Assembly: GCA_003952965.2 (NCBI GenBank)
Contig: CM025849.1
Location: 29,568,464 to 29,632,463 of the forward strand
Direction: 5' to 3'
From: Morella rubra
Taxonomy: Eukaryota > Streptophyta > Magnoliopsida > Fagales > Myricaceae
DNA length: 64,000 bases
In this document: piece by piece, positions 62,810 to 64,000 of the stretch
Layout: the number at the start of each line of letters is the position of its first letter
Numbering within the stretch: the stretch's first letter is position 1
Program-made: the position numbers and the translations under genes
Notes under the pieces: generated by a model
Told to the model about the DNA's origin: nothing
Databases searched by the model: none
What the model saw: the letters and a program-made list of their open reading frames with translations, nothing else

Positions 62810-63235
62810 TGAAGTCTTTTGGGCACCAGTGTACAAAATGAACTTGACCCAAATCCTATCCGGGTCAGTCGGAGTCTTAGCCTTAAATTTGTTTGCTTTA
62901 AGTCAGAGCTGGATTTGGAGTCTACTGACTCCGACTCTAACTCCAACTTAAATTTTAAAAAGTGTATTTTCTCCCTTTAAATGACAGTGTCGTTTTACTA
63001 ACCCCAAATTATTATTATTATTTGGCCATTTGGTCCCAAAGTAAAAAAAATAAATAATAAATAAATAAATCTGTAAAGTGGTTAAATTTATTAAGAAAAA
63101 AATTGTTATTTGGGTCAGTAGCCCAACAAAAATTATGGACTGTGTAGGCCTAGACAACCCGACTGAGTCGGCTTACACTTAGTCAGAGTCGGATATTGTC
63201 TCATTGACTCCAACTAAGTCGGTGAACACCCCTAG
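62810..63235. repeat. Possible dispersed repeat rich in GACTC / GAGTC words
   Basis: GTCGGAGTC, TGACTCCGACTC, CTGAGTCGG and CAGAGTCGGA words recur in both orientations, and the right edge GTGAACACCCCTAG resembles ends of plant hAT-type MITEs. The left edge does not match well, so the call is tentative. Confidence 0.35.
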
Positions 63236-63317
63236 TAAAGTGCAATAATATTTGCACTTCTGCTAACTATGCAGTTTTTGGACTGGACATTGATTAAAAG
63301 TTCAACTTGTTATGCAG

Positions 63318-63661
63318 AAGGCTTTGCTTATTGTTGTAGCTGTAGTGGATTAGATCAGTGGTGTACTTGGAGAATCAGAGCTGGTAGTTCTTCCTTGTGT
63401 TGCAGCACATATTAACTAGGTTTCACCATCTCTCTCTTTTTCCCTGTCCTAGAATGCCTGAATGAACTTTTAAGTTTAACTAGATTTATAATGGTGCAGG
63501 TCGTCATTGATTCCCTAGTCGTAAACTTTTGGATAATGAAGGATCTGTCATACGACAAAAATTTGAAGCATGACACTCAGTTGAGGAGCATTTGCAAATT
63601 TGCTGTACTTTTTAGCATTAATCTCATAGTAATAGTTATGTACAAGTGTAAATTAAATTAA
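63318..63661 (+). pseudogene. BASS4: BASS4-like last two exons with two TAG codons
   Basis: Exon 63318-63419 has exactly the 34 codons expected for the segment from KTLPVMVAVVEQLGG to VAAHLNQ, but codon 12 and codon 34 are TAG where the family has Gln. Exon 63500-63661 begins VVIDSLVVNFW, as in the family, then drifts into an unrelated 40-residue tail before TAA at 63659. These make a functional product unlikely. Confidence 0.85.
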
Positions 63662-63789
63662 TAGAGAAAATAATGAAATTGCCCAGTTAGTGTATTTAAC
63701 TGTGCTGATGTCTCCAGGTTTTGCCATTTGTGATCTAATTGGCAATAATACTATCAGGTTTGCTTCTAGTGTCTTACACATCTATAAAA

Positions 63790-64000
63790 GCTAAAATTGG
63801 AAACATTCACTTTTAACACGCAAACTATCATCCAAATGTCATTTACCAGTCTGAACTTTAATTTTAGTATATTTAGCCTCCAAACTATGAAAATGCATCA
63901 ATTTTCACCCTGTCATAAGATCAACCATTGATATTATGCTACACAGTCTATTTTTAGTACATTTCAACTGTAGAATCATACTAGATGGTGAATATTGTTG
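63790..64000. other. Possible MITE arm running off the window
   Basis: Words such as TTCACTTTTAACACGCAAACTA and a later CCTCCAAACTATGAAAATGC resemble one arm of the ACTTTTCACCCACRAACTA-type MITEs seen at 45197 and 50185. The partner arm would lie beyond the window. Confidence 0.35.

Larger units (their letters stand above)
33652..63661 (+). pseudogene. BASS4: Decayed BASS4 (plastid bile acid:sodium symporter family) locus
   Basis: Exons in order: 33652-33834 (61-residue Ser/Arg-rich plastid transit-type start); 43376-43483 (SNPTLGSLGHKYSLSKFST); 43560-43627 (AEAWPVGVFGL); a three-exon cassette present three times (47989-48440, 52079-52530, 55740-56194); 57385-57498 (LLIPLILGK); 60068-60089 (22 nt); about 60431-60527; 61840-61925 (TPWMQVSKSRSL); 62345-62474; 63318-63419 (LPCVAAHIN); 63500-63661. 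Splice phases fit and order matches BASS4, a roughly 10-helix plastid envelope transporter. An exon for the 'NFLPLAL' region is missing or degraded (a faint match near 34515-34560). Exon 63318-63419 has two in-frame TAG codons where relatives have Gln, exon 60431-60527 is out of frame, and several conserved residues are changed. A functional BASS4 presumably exists elsewhere. Introns carry an LTR element, a retroposon and repeats. Confidence 0.85.

Noticed and set aside
1-64000. CRISPR arrays, bacterial operons, organelle DNA or rRNA
   Set aside because: Nothing with regular spacers, no operon-like gene packing, and no rRNA or organelle gene sequence. All genes are plant nuclear type.

Overview
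This is a stretch of a flowering-plant (core eudicot) nuclear genome. It is AT-rich, the genes are split by GT-AG introns, and the recognisable genes are plant families: a plant GT29 sialyltransferase-like protein, PARP3, a WIP-type C2H2 zinc finger and the plastid transporter BASS4. Repeats are plant types: a Ty3/gypsy chromovirus, MITEs, and poly(A)-tailed retroposons. I cannot name the species. No tRNA, rRNA, CRISPR or bacterial features were seen.

Layout. 1-3.0 kb is gene-poor and carries one hairpin MITE. 3.0-5.5 kb is an intact single-exon MGP2/SIA1-like gene (+). 8.08-12.44 kb is a complete PARP3 gene (-). I traced 18 coding exons that stay in phase and give an 805-residue protein whose catalytic triad reads Cys-Val-Glu instead of His-Tyr-Glu. 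17.84-20.06 kb is a two-exon WIP zinc-finger gene (-). Between 13.8 and 22.4 kb sit two copies of a roughly 1 kb poly(A)-tailed retroposon without reverse transcriptase. 24.5-33.6 kb is a gene desert with small tandem repeats.

33.65-63.66 kb is a single 30-kb locus: a decayed copy of BASS4 (+). Its exons can be followed from a plastid-targeting first exon to the last exon, but the penultimate exon has two in-frame TAG codons, both at places where the family has Gln, and one upstream exon is out of frame. Its introns have been bloated by a Ty3/gypsy Tekay-like element (35021-42915, antisense, 5-bp target duplication, near-identical LTRs), a third retroposon, a long-TIR element, MITEs and simple repeats. 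A block of three exons (204 nt, 68 codons, phase 0 at both ends) is present three times in tandem because 4-5 kb of the locus has been triplicated.

One part of that triplication (about 46.3-47.6 kb) reads as a fine interleaving of two different neighbouring sequences. I think this is a consensus or assembly artefact rather than biology, so copy number there should be treated with care.

The three intact genes have no obvious functional link: Golgi glycosyltransferase, nuclear PARP-family protein, and transcription factor. The window's interest lies in the decayed BASS4 locus and the retroposon family.
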